Source of the DNA: Alectoria sarmentosa
Taxonomy: Eukaryota; Ascomycota; Lecanoromycetes; Lecanorales; Parmeliaceae
Direction of reading: 5' to 3'
Length of the DNA: 64,000 bases
NCBI GenBank assembly: GCA_009733775.1
Contig: WOGZ01000123.1
Span: 28,864-92,863, forward strand
Within the stretch, counting starts at the first letter, position 1. Every line of letters starts with the position of its first letter. This document shows positions 9,645 through 20,414 of the stretch, one piece after another. The notes below the pieces were generated by a model. It was not told where the DNA came from. It did not search any database and saw only the letters and a list, made by a program, of their open reading frames with translations. The translations under genes were made by a program, and so were the position numbers.

Positions 9645-11177
9645 ATGGAGGTGACCATTGTTGATTCTGAGCCTTCATTAGTAGCTCTAATCGATTGTCT
9701 CGACCGTCTTCCAACCCAACCACCATCCCTATACCTGGATATCGAGGGCGTGAAACTCTCCCGGCATGGCTCGATATCCATCCTTCAGCTTTTCGTCTTA
9801 CCCAAAACCCATGTCTTCCTGATCGACGTTTTCACTCTGCAGGAAAAGGCGTTTTGCACTGCCAATCGTTCTGGGACAGACTTGCGATCGATCCTCGAGT
9901 CTGTGCTTGTGCCGAAAGTGTTCTTCGATGTCCGCAACGACTCTGATGCTCTCTTTGCACATTTTCAAATCTCAATGCAAGGTGTCCATGACGTCCAGCT
10001 TTTGGAGGTTGCGACCCGCTCCTTTTCAAAGGAAAGGGTGGCCGGGCTCGCCAAGTGTATCGAAAAGGATACGCAGCTCAGCGCCAAAGTTTCAGCGGCG
10101 TGGAAAGCTACCAAGCAAAAGGGGGTGACACTTTTCGCGCCCGAACATGGAGGTTCTTACGAAGTGTTCAATTCTCGACCGATGCTGCAGGATATCATCG
10201 ATTACTGTACGCAGGATGTGGTGTATCTTCCAGTTTTATGGAAGGTGTACACTTGCAAGATCTCCGCACGTTGGCTGGGAAAAGTACAAAAGGAAACATG
10301 CGCAAGAATTCGCGAGTCGCAGACTGCATCATATAAGCCCAATGACAAGAACAAGAGCATGAGCCCATGGGCCAATCCTGCAACATCTGGGCAACGTAAT
10401 CGCCGCAGCAAGACTGGGGTGAAAGGTCCAGTGAAGAAGACAGTGATTACTATCGAACAATCAGCTGCAACAGAAGTAGAGAAGAAAACAGCAGCAACGC
10501 AGCCAGACGCAGAATCGCAATCTCAATCGTCCGTAGGACAGGCACATCTACGGCGGTCAGTGAGTGTATCGGCTTTGGAAGCTGCACAAAAGACTGCGGA
10601 AATTACTGCAAAGCTCGAAAGCCAACTATCCACGACTGATCTTGCGTTCAGAAGCAAGAACGAGCTAGGGTCGGACAAGAAAACAGGCCCTATTCTGCAT
10701 CCTGCCACGATTTATCCGAAGTGGACTTGCACGAGTTGTCACCGAGAGATGGAAGAACACCAGAAGGAGGAACACTTGGCAGGGAAACAGCACAAAACAC
10801 ATCCGGGAAAGTGGACATGCATTACATGTAGCCGAGAGATGCAAGAAGACAAGAGGGAGGAACATATGGCAGGCAGAAAACACACCGCACGTGCGAAGCG
10901 GGCTGCAACTACTGATCGTGAAGCAGCTCGTCAACCCAATGTTGAAAAAGCAAAAGACACAGGCAGAAAAGACAAAAAGAGGCAAGCAGTAGTGTCTAAA
11001 CCTCAGCAAAGAGGACTTCCGTATCCACCTGATCATATTTTTTCTGGATTTGGAGGAAGTATGGGTCCTGGATATCTCGAGTATGAGACAGTCTTCTCTT
11101 TGGAGGATGAGAACTACGGGCTCTGCGATAAAGACTGCGGGTGGTGCGGACACTGTATGGACGGGCTTGACATTTGA
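9645..11177 (+). CDS. 3'-5' exonuclease domain protein with C-terminal zinc fingers
   Basis: Intronless. The ATG at 9645 gives 510 residues starting MEVTIVDSE, right before the domain; an in-frame upstream start (9501) would add 48 unlike residues. The N-terminal half is a DEDD-family exonuclease domain (DNA_pol_A_exo1, as in Egalitarian/WRN/RNase D). Motif I is LDIEGVKLSRHGSISILQL with Asp and Glu, motif II is FFDVRNDSDAL, and motif III is DYCTQDVVYLP, with the Tyr and Asp of the DEDDy type. The middle is low complexity and basic. Two C2H2 (U1-type) fingers follow, WTCTSCHREMEEHQKEEHL and WTCITCSREMQEDKREEHM, probably a duplication. The C-terminus carries a CxxxCGWCGHC cluster. Likely acts on RNA or structured nucleic acid; target unknown. 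Confidence 0.88.
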   Translation: MEVTIVDSEPSLVALIDCLDRLPTQPPSLYLDIEGVKLSRHGSISILQLFVLPKTHVFLIDVFTLQEKAFCTANRSGTDLRSILESVLVPKVFFDVRNDSDALFAHFQISMQGVHDVQLLEVATRSFSKERVAGLAKCIEKDTQLSAKVSAAWKATKQKGVTLFAPEHGGSYEVFNSRPMLQDIIDYCTQDVVYLPVLWKVYTCKISARWLGKVQKETCARIRESQTASYKPNDKNKSMSPWANPATSGQRNRRSKTGVKGPVKKTVITIEQSAATEVEKKTAATQPDAESQSQSSVGQAHLRRSVSVSALEAAQKTAEITAKLESQLSTTDLAFRSKNELGSDKKTGPILHPATIYPKWTCTSCHREMEEHQKEEHLAGKQHKTHPGKWTCITCSREMQEDKREEHMAGRKHTARAKRAATTDREAARQPNVEKAKDTGRKDKKRQAVVSKPQQRGLPYPPDHIFSGFGGSMGPGYLEYETVFSLEDENYGLCDKDCGWCGHCMDGLDI

Positions 11178-11867
11178 AGCTGCAAAACATCGTCCGCAAA
11201 AAGCTCGAGTGGGGCGTGGATAGGAGAGTCCACGCCCGGATGGTCGTGCCTGAGGCGATGATAATACCTTAGGCAGCGACATCGTAGCCCGGCTCTAAAT
11301 GACTCTTCAATGAATTCAAAATTTTCACACCACTTACCCTACACTCCTCATTTCCTCCAAACACTATATAAACCCCATCATCCCCCCCTTCGATTCTTTC
11401 TTTTTTCTCCCCAGCTTCCTTTGCCATTCTGGCTTAGATCAAATGTAGTATCTGTTCTTTTCAGTTTGATCGCTGAAAGGTGTTCCACGCGTTCACCCAA
11501 TCATACAATCATACCAATTTTTTTCATACCAGCGATCGTTCCGTTCAGGCTCGCCTGGAAGGAGCGCATTGCCCGTGTCGCCGGCCGAACACTGCCGCCG
11601 GTTGATGCTCGTGATCGATGGATTTTTTCATTGGGACTTCTGGCCAAAGGCCGGGTCTCGGAGAAGAAGAAGAAGCAAAGGTTGGCAGAGTTCAGAGCTC
11701 GGAGCAAACATTTTTTGGAACAGAATTTGCAGATGTAGGCTTCGTAGGGATGTTTCAAGCGCAGGGAACTCCAGCGTGCGTGTGGAAAGTAAGGATTTCA
11801 GACCTCGAAGTCTATGTATGATTCAGCTCCGAGGTAGCTTTGATTTTGATAGTCCGGAAGAATCATG
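11178..11867. other. Convergent intergenic region with a possible small transcript
   Basis: Lies between the 3' ends of the exonuclease gene and the threonine-dehydratase-like gene, yet carries promoter-like features on the plus strand: CTATATAAAC near 11365 and a pyrimidine-rich run to 11430. See the low-confidence open frame 11310-11738. Confidence 0.4.
11310..11738 (+). CDS. Possible small protein of unknown function
   Basis: Open frame of 142 codons. Only the last 60 residues look protein-like: an Arg/Ala-rich stretch then a Lys-rich amphipathic segment (VSEKKKKQRLAEFRARSKHF). A TATA-like box precedes it, so the first third of the frame overlaps what would be leader. A short mitochondrial or ribosomal protein starting further in, or a non-coding transcript, are equally possible. 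No family recognised. Confidence 0.2.
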   Translation: MNSKFSHHLPYTPHFLQTLYKPHHPPLRFFLFSPQLPLPFWLRSNVVSVLFSLIAERCSTRSPNHTIIPIFFIPAIVPFRLAWKERIARVAGRTLPPVDARDRWIFSLGLLAKGRVSEKKKKQRLAEFRARSKHFLEQNLQM

Positions 11868-13198
11868 CTATCCAGCAACATTCTCCGCTACTCTCTCTCC
11901 TTGCCCTCCCACCTTTCCCTCCATCCGCTCCCCTTTCCCTTCAGACACAGCAAACATCTTCGAAATAGCCTCGACCGTCGTATTTCCTCCACTCAATACG
12001 ACCCCAATGTCCCAGCCCTCCTCGCCACCCTCCCTCTCCACCAAGCTTCTGAACTCCTCGTCATATAAAGCGACCGCCAACCCCACGACGGCACTCGGTT
12101 CCACAAATACCTTCATCCTCTCCTGCACCAGTCTCATCGCTCTTAAGATCTGCTCTTCCGTAACTGCATATATTCCGCGCAGTTTTGTTTTATCGGAGAT
12201 GATGGTCCAGGGGATTTCGCCAACGGGAGTTCGCAGTCCATCAGCTATCGTGAGACTTTGGACGGTGGGGATGCGTTTGCCCGCTGCCAGGCCACGGCGA
12301 GCGTCATCGGCGCCTTCAAATGAGGCTTCAGCACCGAAGACATAAGTACCTGTGCCATAAAGAGCAGTGGCAATTCCTGAGAGCATCCCACCGCCGCCGA
12401 TTGGGGCGATGACTGCGTCAAGGTGCCCAAATTTTGACTCCAGTGAAGATGTATGGGCACCGTTGGCGTGGGTGGTGCCATTTCTGTGCCCGTTGGCTAC
12501 CTCTTGTCTTCCCTTCTCGTGCACACTCAATGCTGGATCCTCTGTCATCAATCCTTTTGCTTGCTCCTCAAGCTCCAATGCCATCGTGCCTTGCCCAAGT
12601 ACGATGTCTGGATGGTCGTACGGTGGCACGAGAACTGCCCTAGTGTCCTCGATAACATCCTTCACGACTGCCTCCCGCTCATCAGATGTACTGCCGCTGA
12701 AATAGATTTTCGCGCCATATCCTTGAGTGGCTTCAATCTTCGAGGGTGTAGATATCGTAGGCATGACTATATGAGCAGGAACGCCATATGTGCGTGCTGC
12801 TAGAGCAAGAGCTTGTGCGTGATTGCCTGCAAGGCTGGTCTTAGTACTAAGTAGCTTTGGTCAGAGCAATACCTCTTACCAGAACTATGTGTCACCACGC
12901 CTCTCGCCAACTCCTCCTCAGTCAATCGAGACAATGCATGGAAGGCCCCTCGGACCTTGAATGCGCCAGTGCGCTGGTAGTTCTCACATTTAAAGAAGAA
13001 ATTAATCCTAGGGCGCGCTGGTCTTTGCCCTTCGAAGGACGTACCGTTTAAGGCTTCTGGTGGCTGCGGGATAGATGCAAGGCTCGAGAGAGTCGTGGAA
13101 GTTAGGACAGGCGTGAGCTTGATGTGCTCTTTTATGCGTTCATGGGCGGACTGAACGGAGGAGCGTTTCAAGGCTAGGGTCCTGGAGGGGTTGGCCAT
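11868..13198 (-). CDS. PLP-dependent threonine dehydratase / serine racemase-like enzyme
   Basis: Fold-type II PLP enzyme of 425 residues. Exons 12880-13198 and 11868-12826; the 53-bp intron 12827-12879 restores THSSGNHAQALALAAR. The PLP lysine lies in TGAFKVRGA, the phosphate-binding glycine loop is GGGGMLSG, and VLSGGN is near the end. The length fits single-domain catabolic threonine dehydratase, serine racemase or hydroxyaspartate ammonia-lyase; the ACT regulatory domains of biosynthetic Ilv1 are absent. An insertion of about 35 polar residues (VANGHRNGTTHANGAHTSS) precedes the glycine loop. The start is the ATG at 13198; the frame stays open upstream only from a TTG. It lies just downstream of, and in the same direction as, ketol-acid reductoisomerase. 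Reaction specificity is unresolved. Confidence 0.88.
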
Positions 13199-13499
13199 GA
13201 GTTGGAGAGGTGTGAATGATTCGTTAGGGTTCTTAGCTGTGCTCAATCACCATCATGTGTTCTGGATCAGTGACGCTTGATGATATGAATGAATACACAC
13301 AATTAGCGATGCAGTCAGCATGCCGCTCGCTTGAGGATGATCGAATCAATAGCATTTGCTTTTTTCAAAGACTTTTTCGAATGTCCGCGCCGATCTTCGG
13401 CCGGTCTGCTAGAGGCAACTTTTCCCGGCCACACTTTCAACGTGTGCTTGGTATCATACAGAGAGATAAAACGCTTGATGCTTGACAGACCACGAAATT
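13199..13499. other. Short tandem spacer between dehydratase-like gene and KARI
   Basis: About 300 bp holding the 3' end of the reductoisomerase transcript and the promoter of the dehydratase-like gene. No other gene seen. Confidence 0.5.
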
Positions 13500-14959
13500 T
13501 TATATTTGATTTTCGGGGCGAAGAGTCCTGTATCACAAGTCAGTGAATCCTGAGCCAAAGTACAGTAGACGGCAAGCTTACCTGACAGCCTTTCCTGCAC
13601 GCCATATCTCCAAATCTCGAATCTCCTGCATCTCCTTCTCGTATCTCTCGCGATAGTCGGCCTGCGAGTTAAAGTCCAGAGACCTCTGGGTCTCCGTACC
13701 ATTCTTGACGCTGTCATAAAGGTCGTTGAACACGGGCTTCAAAGTATCCTTGAATCTCCCACTCCAATCGATTGCGCCTCGCCTTGCCGTCGTTGAGCAA
13801 GCTGCGTACATCCAGTCCATCCCATGAGCACCGATCAGCGGGTAGAGACTCTGAGTGGCTTCCTCGACAGTCTCATTGAAGGCTTCACTTGGGCTATGAC
13901 CGCGCTCGCGTAGAACCTCGTATTGTGCAAGGAACATGCCGTGGATACCACCCATCAGACATCCTCGCTCACCGTAGAGGTCCGAGTAGACTTCTTTCTC
14001 GAATGTCGTCTTGTAGAGGTAACCACTGCCAACAGCAACGCCCAGAGCGATGGCTTTTTCGTCTGCATTACCGGTAACATCCTGGTATACAGCGATTGAG
14101 GAGTTGATACCACGGCCTTCACGGAAAAGTGTGCGCACAGTTCGACCACTGCCTTTTGGTGCAACAAGGATGACGTCAACGTCGGTCGGCACGTCGACTT
14201 TGGTCAGGTCCTTGAAGACTGGGGAGAAACCGTGAGAGAAATATAACGTCTGACACGCTTTGAGCATGGATCGAGCTTTTGCTAGACAGCTGTTTGACAT
14301 ACCTTGCCCTTTGTCAATTGAGGCTTGATTGCAGGCCATGTCTCACTCTGAGCAGCATCGCTCAATAAATTCATGACGATCGATCCTTTTGAAATAGCTT
14401 CGTCCATGTCGAATAGATTTGTTCCGGGAATCCAGCCATCCTGTTCAGCTTCCTTCCAGGACGCACCGTTCTTACGAACACCAATGATGACATTTAGGCC
14501 ATTGTCACGGAGATTGAGCCCTTGTCCGTGTCCCTGTGATCCGTAGCCGATGAGCGCAAGGGTGTCGTCTTTGAAGTATTCCTGTTGTCGCTATCAGATG
14601 ACCAGCAACGTGCAGGGTTCCGCAAGCGAAAGCTTCGGGCATCGTTCGATTTTGACCTACCAGAAGCTTTTCTCTTGGCCAATCTTCACGCTCTAGAGGG
14701 CTGTTAGCTTTGTGCTGCTGCGCAGTCTTCGTAAAATGCATTTACCGTAGACAGTTTCTTTGGTTCCAGCAAAGTCAATGGTCTTAAGTCCTCTTGACTG
14801 CTGTATGGCACTGCGGACAGCAGGTTTTAGGTGTGCTGGAAGACCCGCTCGGGCGTACTGTGAAGCTGAAAGGAGGGTTCGGCGTTGGACGGCTGGCGTG
14901 GTTAATTGACGAGAGAGAGGAGATCGCAGAGCGCGACTGAAGCTGCGCGAAGCCATCAT
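13500..14959 (-). CDS. ilv5: Ketol-acid reductoisomerase, mitochondrial
   Basis: Second enzyme after acetohydroxyacid synthase in valine/isoleucine synthesis; converts acetolactate or acetohydroxybutyrate to dihydroxy acids with NADPH and Mg. Five exons: 14746-14959, 14661-14692 (only 32 bp), 14303-14581, 13582-14249, 13500-13527 (28 bp); introns of 53, 79, 53 and 54 bp. The 406 residues match fungal Ilv5 length. An Arg/Ser-rich mitochondrial presequence fills roughly the first 60 residues. The Rossmann loop is IGYGSQGHGQGLNLRD; the C-terminal domain has LMGGIHGMFLAQYE and ends AVRTLRPENQI, recovered only by splicing the last intron. Two adjacent ATGs (14959, 14957-14954) could start it. In yeast the homologue also stabilises mitochondrial DNA. 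Confidence 0.95.
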
Positions 14960-15631
14960 TGATCGATGTAGGCTATTTGGAAAACTCAAGACTTGATGTC
15001 GCTATGCACAGTGCTGGTAGCTGTTTGAGTTAGAGCACGGTGAGATTCGTTCAAAGCAGAAAATATTTTTGTAAGGTTCGCAGGGTTGCTAGCGCCTGCG
15101 AGATCGGCTCTCAGCACACGAAGTGAACATCCGATAAGCTGAAGTATTGAACTACTTGAAACCATTATGTTGTTCTGTCATTTTTCTGGGAAGGCTGCTT
15201 GTGGTGCCTCCAGTGTGTCTGGAGAGCACGATAATCCATACAGCTCTTGGTATGAGTATTCTCATATGCCCAGGAGCATTTCCTTAAGTCTTAGAAGTCG
15301 GAATACTGAGGTCAGTTGATGGCATAATACAGCAATGGTAAGAGCAACGGTAAGAAGTTTCAATGAACCTAGTTGCAAGATTCGTTCAGTTCGCCCGGTG
15401 TACATCTACTGAAAGAGGGTCCTCGGGTTTCCTTTCTCCAAATATTTACAGCAATGTAATGCAAAGCACGGTGCTTGCAGAAAACTCCTAAATTTTTCAT
15501 CCACAAAGCGCCGATGCAGGTCTGTCCGCGCTTCGATGAATAGTCTTCCCCAAGTTCCTTTAAACGGGAATGCACGGCGCATGGTTTGCCTGCTCTCCCA
15601 CACATACCGACAGCTTGACCAGTGCACCTGA
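14960..15631. other. Gene-free interval
   Basis: Promoter side of ketol-acid reductoisomerase and 3' side of the DUF3455 gene. Open frames around 15370-15640 on the minus strand have no coding character. Nothing else recognised. Confidence 0.5.
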
Positions 15632-16475
15632 TTAATCATAAAACCAATAAAGAGCCGAATAATCGATATAAATTGGCGCCGTCACTCCAGCACAACTCGG
15701 CTGTGCCTTTCCTCCAGCAGTCTCAACGCGATACACCTTGTTTAACCCTACACTACCCCCCGCATCCGTCAGCGTCTTCCAGTCCACAGCTCCATATCCC
15801 TGATCAAATTGGCCCGCACTCGCATTTGCCGGTGCGGGAATGTCTGCAAGGCCTTTCCCCTTTAAAAACCCATTATTCCCGAGATCGAAGGTTGGAACAC
15901 CCTTTGAATCGAAATAGTGTACGCCGAGTTTCGGGATCTGTGAAACTTCGATTGCGGCGAAATCCAATTCAATGACAAAGCTGGGCAGGATGTCTAGGAC
16001 TGCGGTCCCTTGGCCTGGTGGGAGGAGGGGGAGGAGGGGTGAAGCGTCGAGGAGGACAGCGTTGGCGCCGACGAGGACGGGGCTAGCGGAGGTCGATGTA
16101 CAGGTGTAATTCTGGGTGCCGCGGCCAATGGTTATGAACTTGAGTGTCCCGTTTGGGGCGGGGAGAGATTCAGTGCCTAAATGGAGGATTGGATCAGTAC
16201 ATGAATGACATCGAGGTAATTTACGGCGCGAGAAGACAGCAATTGCAGGACTGCACGAGCAGCAGACTGATCTTCAACGTCCTGAGCGGGATTCGTCACT
16301 ACTTACCATCTGAGAGAGGTACACTGTAGCCCGAGAGACCGTTTCCACCTGTTGGCCAATTCCGAGCTTTAATTGGCAAGGCATCGCGTCTCGAGGGGCG
16401 AGCTTCGATAGTCGAGGTTAGAGCGAGGAAGAATGCTATCCATGGTGCGAGGCAGGGAAGACGAGAAGCCACCAT
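15632..16475 (-). CDS. Secreted DUF3455 family protein
   Basis: 237 residues. Exons 16307-16475 and 15632-16176, with a 130-bp intron 16177-16306. The first 25 residues form a signal peptide (MVASRLPCLAPWIAFFLALT followed by STIEA), then a short basic pro-like segment. The body shows the DUF3455 pattern: LKFITIGRGTQNYTC, then PVLVGANAVLLDASPLL, LPSFVIELDFA, GVHYFD, GLADIPAP, GAVDWKTLTD, KVYRVETAGG and YSALYWFYD at the end. This fungal family is often mislabelled malate dehydrogenase; no dehydrogenase motif is present. Its biochemical role is unknown. Probably extracellular. Confidence 0.9.
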
Positions 16476-17856
16476 GTTGACGATTTTCAGACGACAATTT
16501 TCAGATGACGCTTGACAGTGGATTGACGCAATCTGGATCGGAAGTAAAGAAAAAAGATGTAACGGAAAGGTGTTGAGGATCGAGGCGTTTCCAGGTGAGA
16601 CAACAGATTGAGCGCGGAAATCGAATTAACCCGGTAAATGCAAGAGAGATTATATACACCCAAACTCCGTGCAGTCAACAACGAACATGCATAAAGCAAC
16701 CACGACCGTGCAGGCAGTGTGGGATAAGGTGCAGTATATGTAGTAGACAGTCATGTAGCCTGGTGGACCCTTGAAACCAAGCTCATGAAACTACCTACTT
16801 TACACTTCCCCATAATCCAGCGCTTGCAATGGACGGTGCAGGGATTTCCCAGCCTGCCCGGGTGGAAAATGGAAGGTGGAAAGGCTGCATGATTGATACC
16901 TAGTGTATTTCCCCTCATGCAATTCTATTCTATTTCAAGGCCGCCAAGGAAGGAAGTGGATCTAAAAACCATTTGACATTTTGACAGATGGAATGATTCA
17001 ATGTTTCCGATTTATTATTAATACAATACATACCTTACTTATTAGCAGATGCCGTACATAACTCTATTTGGTAGCAGACGTTGGAAAACGGGTCCAAGCT
17101 TCAATCGAGACGATGGAAGCCGTCAAAAGGCGAGGCTCAAAACGGAAGGCCAACGGGGAAAGGACGGCCCATAGCCTCGATCCATTACGCTACTTTATTA
17201 GGTGGGGTAAAGTACCTAAAGTAGGGTTACAGGTTACAGTAGCATGGTCTCTTTGGCCAAGACTCTACTTTAGCTTTGTACTCTGTACTTTTACACATGC
17301 AGCTACCGTCACGTCTTCGATCCGGCCCATTGAGGGTTCGCCAAGTTCCGCGCGTATGCTGGTTGCAAAGTGAAAGAGGCGGCTACACCAGCTACTTCAT
17401 TGGCTTCGTTTATTGGCTGCATATTCAGCGCTGACGGCCGAACTGAAAGTGGCCTCGCTCACTCTGCCTTTCATGTCCGTCGCGACGCATTCGCCATCTT
17501 GCTCCCTCTTCAGTCTTCACTGACCAGCCTCGTCAAAGTCAACTAATTATAGCATGTACGGACTAGGTCGGTCACCTTTGTCCGAGAATCCTGATGTTGG
17601 GGAGATCAATCCTCGGTAAGAGATGCCCTATTGATATAGAACAAGCGACCTTCAACTTCTGAATTTAAAGTGGATTCCATTCCATCTCCTGCTTACGGAG
17701 TTCGTGAGAAGGCCATCTGCCATCCTTGTCAACTAATACAGGTCTCACGACACATTCCGAAATAAAAGTCCGAGCATTTCCCAACTCCTCGCTTTCCCGC
17801 GCCGCTATGCTTCCTGGACGCATAGTCAAACTCGTACCGAGCCTTGTCGATCTAGA
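16476..17856. other. Gene-free interval, AT-rich in the middle
   Basis: Promoter of the DUF3455 gene on its left side, then 3' region of the Ups1-like gene on its right. AT-rich around 17000-17040. Repeated CTTTA/TAAAG words occur around 17190-17280. No coding-like frame found. Confidence 0.5.
16650..16656 (-). promoter_or_regulatory. TATA box of the DUF3455 gene
   Basis: TATATAA on the minus strand, about 175 nt before the start codon at 16475. Position and sequence suit a fungal core promoter, but nothing else confirms it. Confidence 0.45.
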
Positions 17857-18678
17857 CTAGCCTTCACTACTCGAGTCTTGTTCCTGTCGCCATGTTCGCT
17901 TGAAAGGCGACCCTGGGTCTTGACCGAATGCCCTTTGCCGGTCTTCCTGCATACCTTCCAGGACCCGACCGAGGCCACCGCGACGAAGCCGCTCCAAGAC
18001 AACTTTCATGCCTTCGTTACTCTTGCCTGTTGCCTCCCTGCTCCTTCTCAGTCCAATCATCTCGATGCTGCGCTGAAGCGACGAGGTCGACCACGAAGAG
18101 AAAAAGCCTTTCTTTGGCGGAGCTTCCTCATCTGAATCTGATGCCGGTATTGGAATCGTTGCGCTAGCTTCTCCTTTCTTCCTCGATACCTTTGCTTGTC
18201 CAAAGCGTGACAGAAGGGTGACCGTGGTTGTGACATCCGTTCCCTCCCCTTTTGTGCTCTCTACCAAATCCAATTTCGAAGTTTCTGGCGTGGCGATCCC
18301 CGAAGACGGCCGCCTGTAGACTTGCTTCTCAATCACACTCAATATACCCGTCCACTCCAGATTCCTCGATTCTGTCTTCATCCATCCTTCTTTGACATCG
18401 ATTACACTTTTCTCGAGAACGTAGCTCTGTCCAGCATCCGCCTTTGAACCCAAAATGCCTTTCGGCAACAGCTTCAGCACCGTGGGAGGTAGCTTCGACT
18501 TTTTGAGGTGCAAGCGCGTAGTACTGAGTCGTTGTGTTGATGGATCGAAATGACGGTCGATGACATCGGTAGAGAGCACGTGAGTTGCGTAGGGGTTAGG
18601 ATAGCGAAGGAAGTAGGCAAGGCTCACGGCTGGGAATGGGTAATCATAATTGAAGGAGCTTTCGAAGAATTTGACCAT
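17857..18678 (-). CDS. PRELI/MSF1-domain mitochondrial lipid transfer protein, Ups1-like
   Basis: Intronless, 273 residues. The N-terminal 130 residues are a PRELI domain: it starts MVKFFESSFNYDYPFPAVS, then FLRYPNPYATHVLSTDVIDR and WMKTESRNLEWTGILSV, all strongly family-typical. Ups1-type proteins with Mdm35 shuttle phosphatidic acid across the mitochondrial intermembrane space for cardiolipin synthesis. The C-terminal half is a fungal extension, acidic then basic and low complexity (SDSDEEAPPKKGFF and later Arg-rich). Ups1 rather than Ups2/Ups3 is my reading of the N-terminus and is less certain than the family. Divergent from TrpRS across 193 bp. Confidence 0.9.
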   Translation of the reverse strand: MVKFFESSFNYDYPFPAVSLAYFLRYPNPYATHVLSTDVIDRHFDPSTQRLSTTRLHLKKSKLPPTVLKLLPKGILGSKADAGQSYVLEKSVIDVKEGWMKTESRNLEWTGILSVIEKQVYRRPSSGIATPETSKLDLVESTKGEGTDVTTTVTLLSRFGQAKVSRKKGEASATIPIPASDSDEEAPPKKGFFSSWSTSSLQRSIEMIGLRRSREATGKSNEGMKVVLERLRRGGLGRVLEGMQEDRQRAFGQDPGSPFKRTWRQEQDSSSEG

Positions 18679-18871
18679 GATCTAGATGATATTTTGATGA
18701 TAGAGATATCTTCATGGCAAATGATGAAACCATTCAAGTCAACTCATCGAGCAGAAGCGGGTAGACAATGCGCTAGTGCGGGGAACCGGCGTCCGCAAAC
18801 GCCGATGTCTGACTCGCAGTCCCCAAACACTCACAATTCTGGTCTCTCATCTCTACGACCGGTCGTTTCCA
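18679..18871. promoter_or_regulatory. Bidirectional promoter of Ups1-like gene and TrpRS
   Basis: Only 193 bp separate the two start codons, so both promoters and leaders must lie here. No clear TATA box; a short palindrome ACGACCGGTCGT lies just before the TrpRS start. Confidence 0.45.
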
Positions 18872-20414
18872 ATGGCCACTGTATCAGACGTGCCAGATGA
18901 GCCTGGTCAGCCACCAGCACTGACTGCCCTCTCATTGGCAGAAAGCTCTCAAGAATCAAAATCAAAGGAGCAAATAATCACTCCGTTTGATGTATCTGGA
19001 GGAGTGGACGAACATGGAAAAGCCGTTGCTATAGATTATGACAAGCTGATTGACCATTTTGGGTCGCAAAGAATTGATAAATCGATGCTTGAGCGGTTCG
19101 AAAGACTGACTGGAAAATCACCACACAGGCTTTTGCGCCGGGGTTTGGTGTTCAGTCATAGAGATCTGAACCTGATACTGGACAAATATGAAAAGGGCAT
19201 CCCGTTCTTTCTGTACACTGGAAGGGGTCCGTCCAGCGGCAGCATGCATGTGGGTCACTCAGTACCCTTCGAGTTTACCAAGTTCGTGGGCGCATTTCCT
19301 CCAATAAATACTTAGTAGATGAACGCTACTTACTCGAATGATAGATATCTGCAAGATGCATTCAATGTACCACTAATCATTATGCTTACCGACGATGAGA
19401 AGTTTCTTCATTCACCCAAATTAACCCTCAAAGACTGTCGAAGATTCGCTCTAGAGAATGCGTTGGATATAATAGCAATCGGCTTTGACCCGGCCAAAAC
19501 GTTTATTTTCGCGGACACGGACTTCATCTATGGTGGGCATGGGGCAGCATTCGGCCATAATATTCTTGAAATCGGCAAGAAGACCACCAACAATCAGATC
19601 AAAGGCACGTTTGGCTTTAATGATACGTACGTCATTTCCATGGCGTGATGCCCATGAGAATGTCGACCGATCAACTACTTACCCTCCCAATAGCAACAAT
19701 ATACTCGAATTTGCCTTCCCAGCAACCCAATCAGCCACCTCATTTGCCACATCGTTCCCCTTCATATTCGGCTCGAACCCCAAAACAGTGTCCAAGATTC
19801 CCTGTCTCATTCCCTGTGCAATTGACCAAGATCCCTATTTTCGCCAATGTCGCGATAACGCACCACGACTAGGCCTAGTCAAACCTGCTCTAATCCACAC
19901 AGTCTTCCTTCCCTCCCTACGTGGCAGCGAGTCCAAGATGTCAGCTTCGGACACAGAATCGAGCATCTACCTCAATGATACTGACAACCAGATTAAAAAA
20001 AAAGTTGGAAAAGCGTTCTCTGGCGGGCAAGATACCCGTGAGCTTCAGGAACAGATAGGTGGCAGGACGGCAGTAGATGTACCATTCCAGTATTTGAAAT
20101 TCTTCCTTGAATCAGATGAGGAATTGGAGTCCATGAGAGAACGGTACGAGAAGGGGCTGATGCAGAGTGGAGAAATGAAAGCTGCAACGACCAAGGAGCT
20201 CCAGACCTACGTGGCTGCGTTTCGCGAGCGGCGGAAAGCCGCTACACCTGAAATCAGAGAAGAATTCATGAGGCCAAGACAGTTGATCTTCAGGAGCATG
20301 CCCCCTGAAAAGGAGCAGGTGGCAATGTTGGAGGAACGGAAGAAGGCCCTGCAGAGGGAACTTGCCTTGGTCGATGGTGAGATGGAGCGATTGCAAGCCA
20401 GTGGTCAAGCTTAG
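18872..20414 (+). CDS. wrs1: Tryptophanyl-tRNA synthetase, cytoplasmic
   Basis: Charges tRNA-Trp; class I synthetase of eukaryotic cytosolic type, 470 residues. Exons 18872-19281, 19345-19626 and 19694-20414; introns 63 bp (19282-19344, donor GTTCGT) and 67 bp (19627-19693). Splicing restores TKYLQDAFNVPL and NDTNNILEFAFPATQS. The HIGH-type motif is HVGH in GPSSGSMHVGHSVPFEF; the KMSKS-type motif is KMSAS. CLIPCAIDQDPYFR is conserved. The N-terminal extension contains QIITPFDVSGGVDEHG, as in yeast Wrs1. The start at 18872 (MATVSD) is the first ATG in the frame. Confidence 0.95.

Noticed and set aside
11569..12345. 258-codon open frame on the plus strand
   Set aside because: It lies opposite the threonine-dehydratase-like gene and mirrors its third-position bias; no protein-like motifs.
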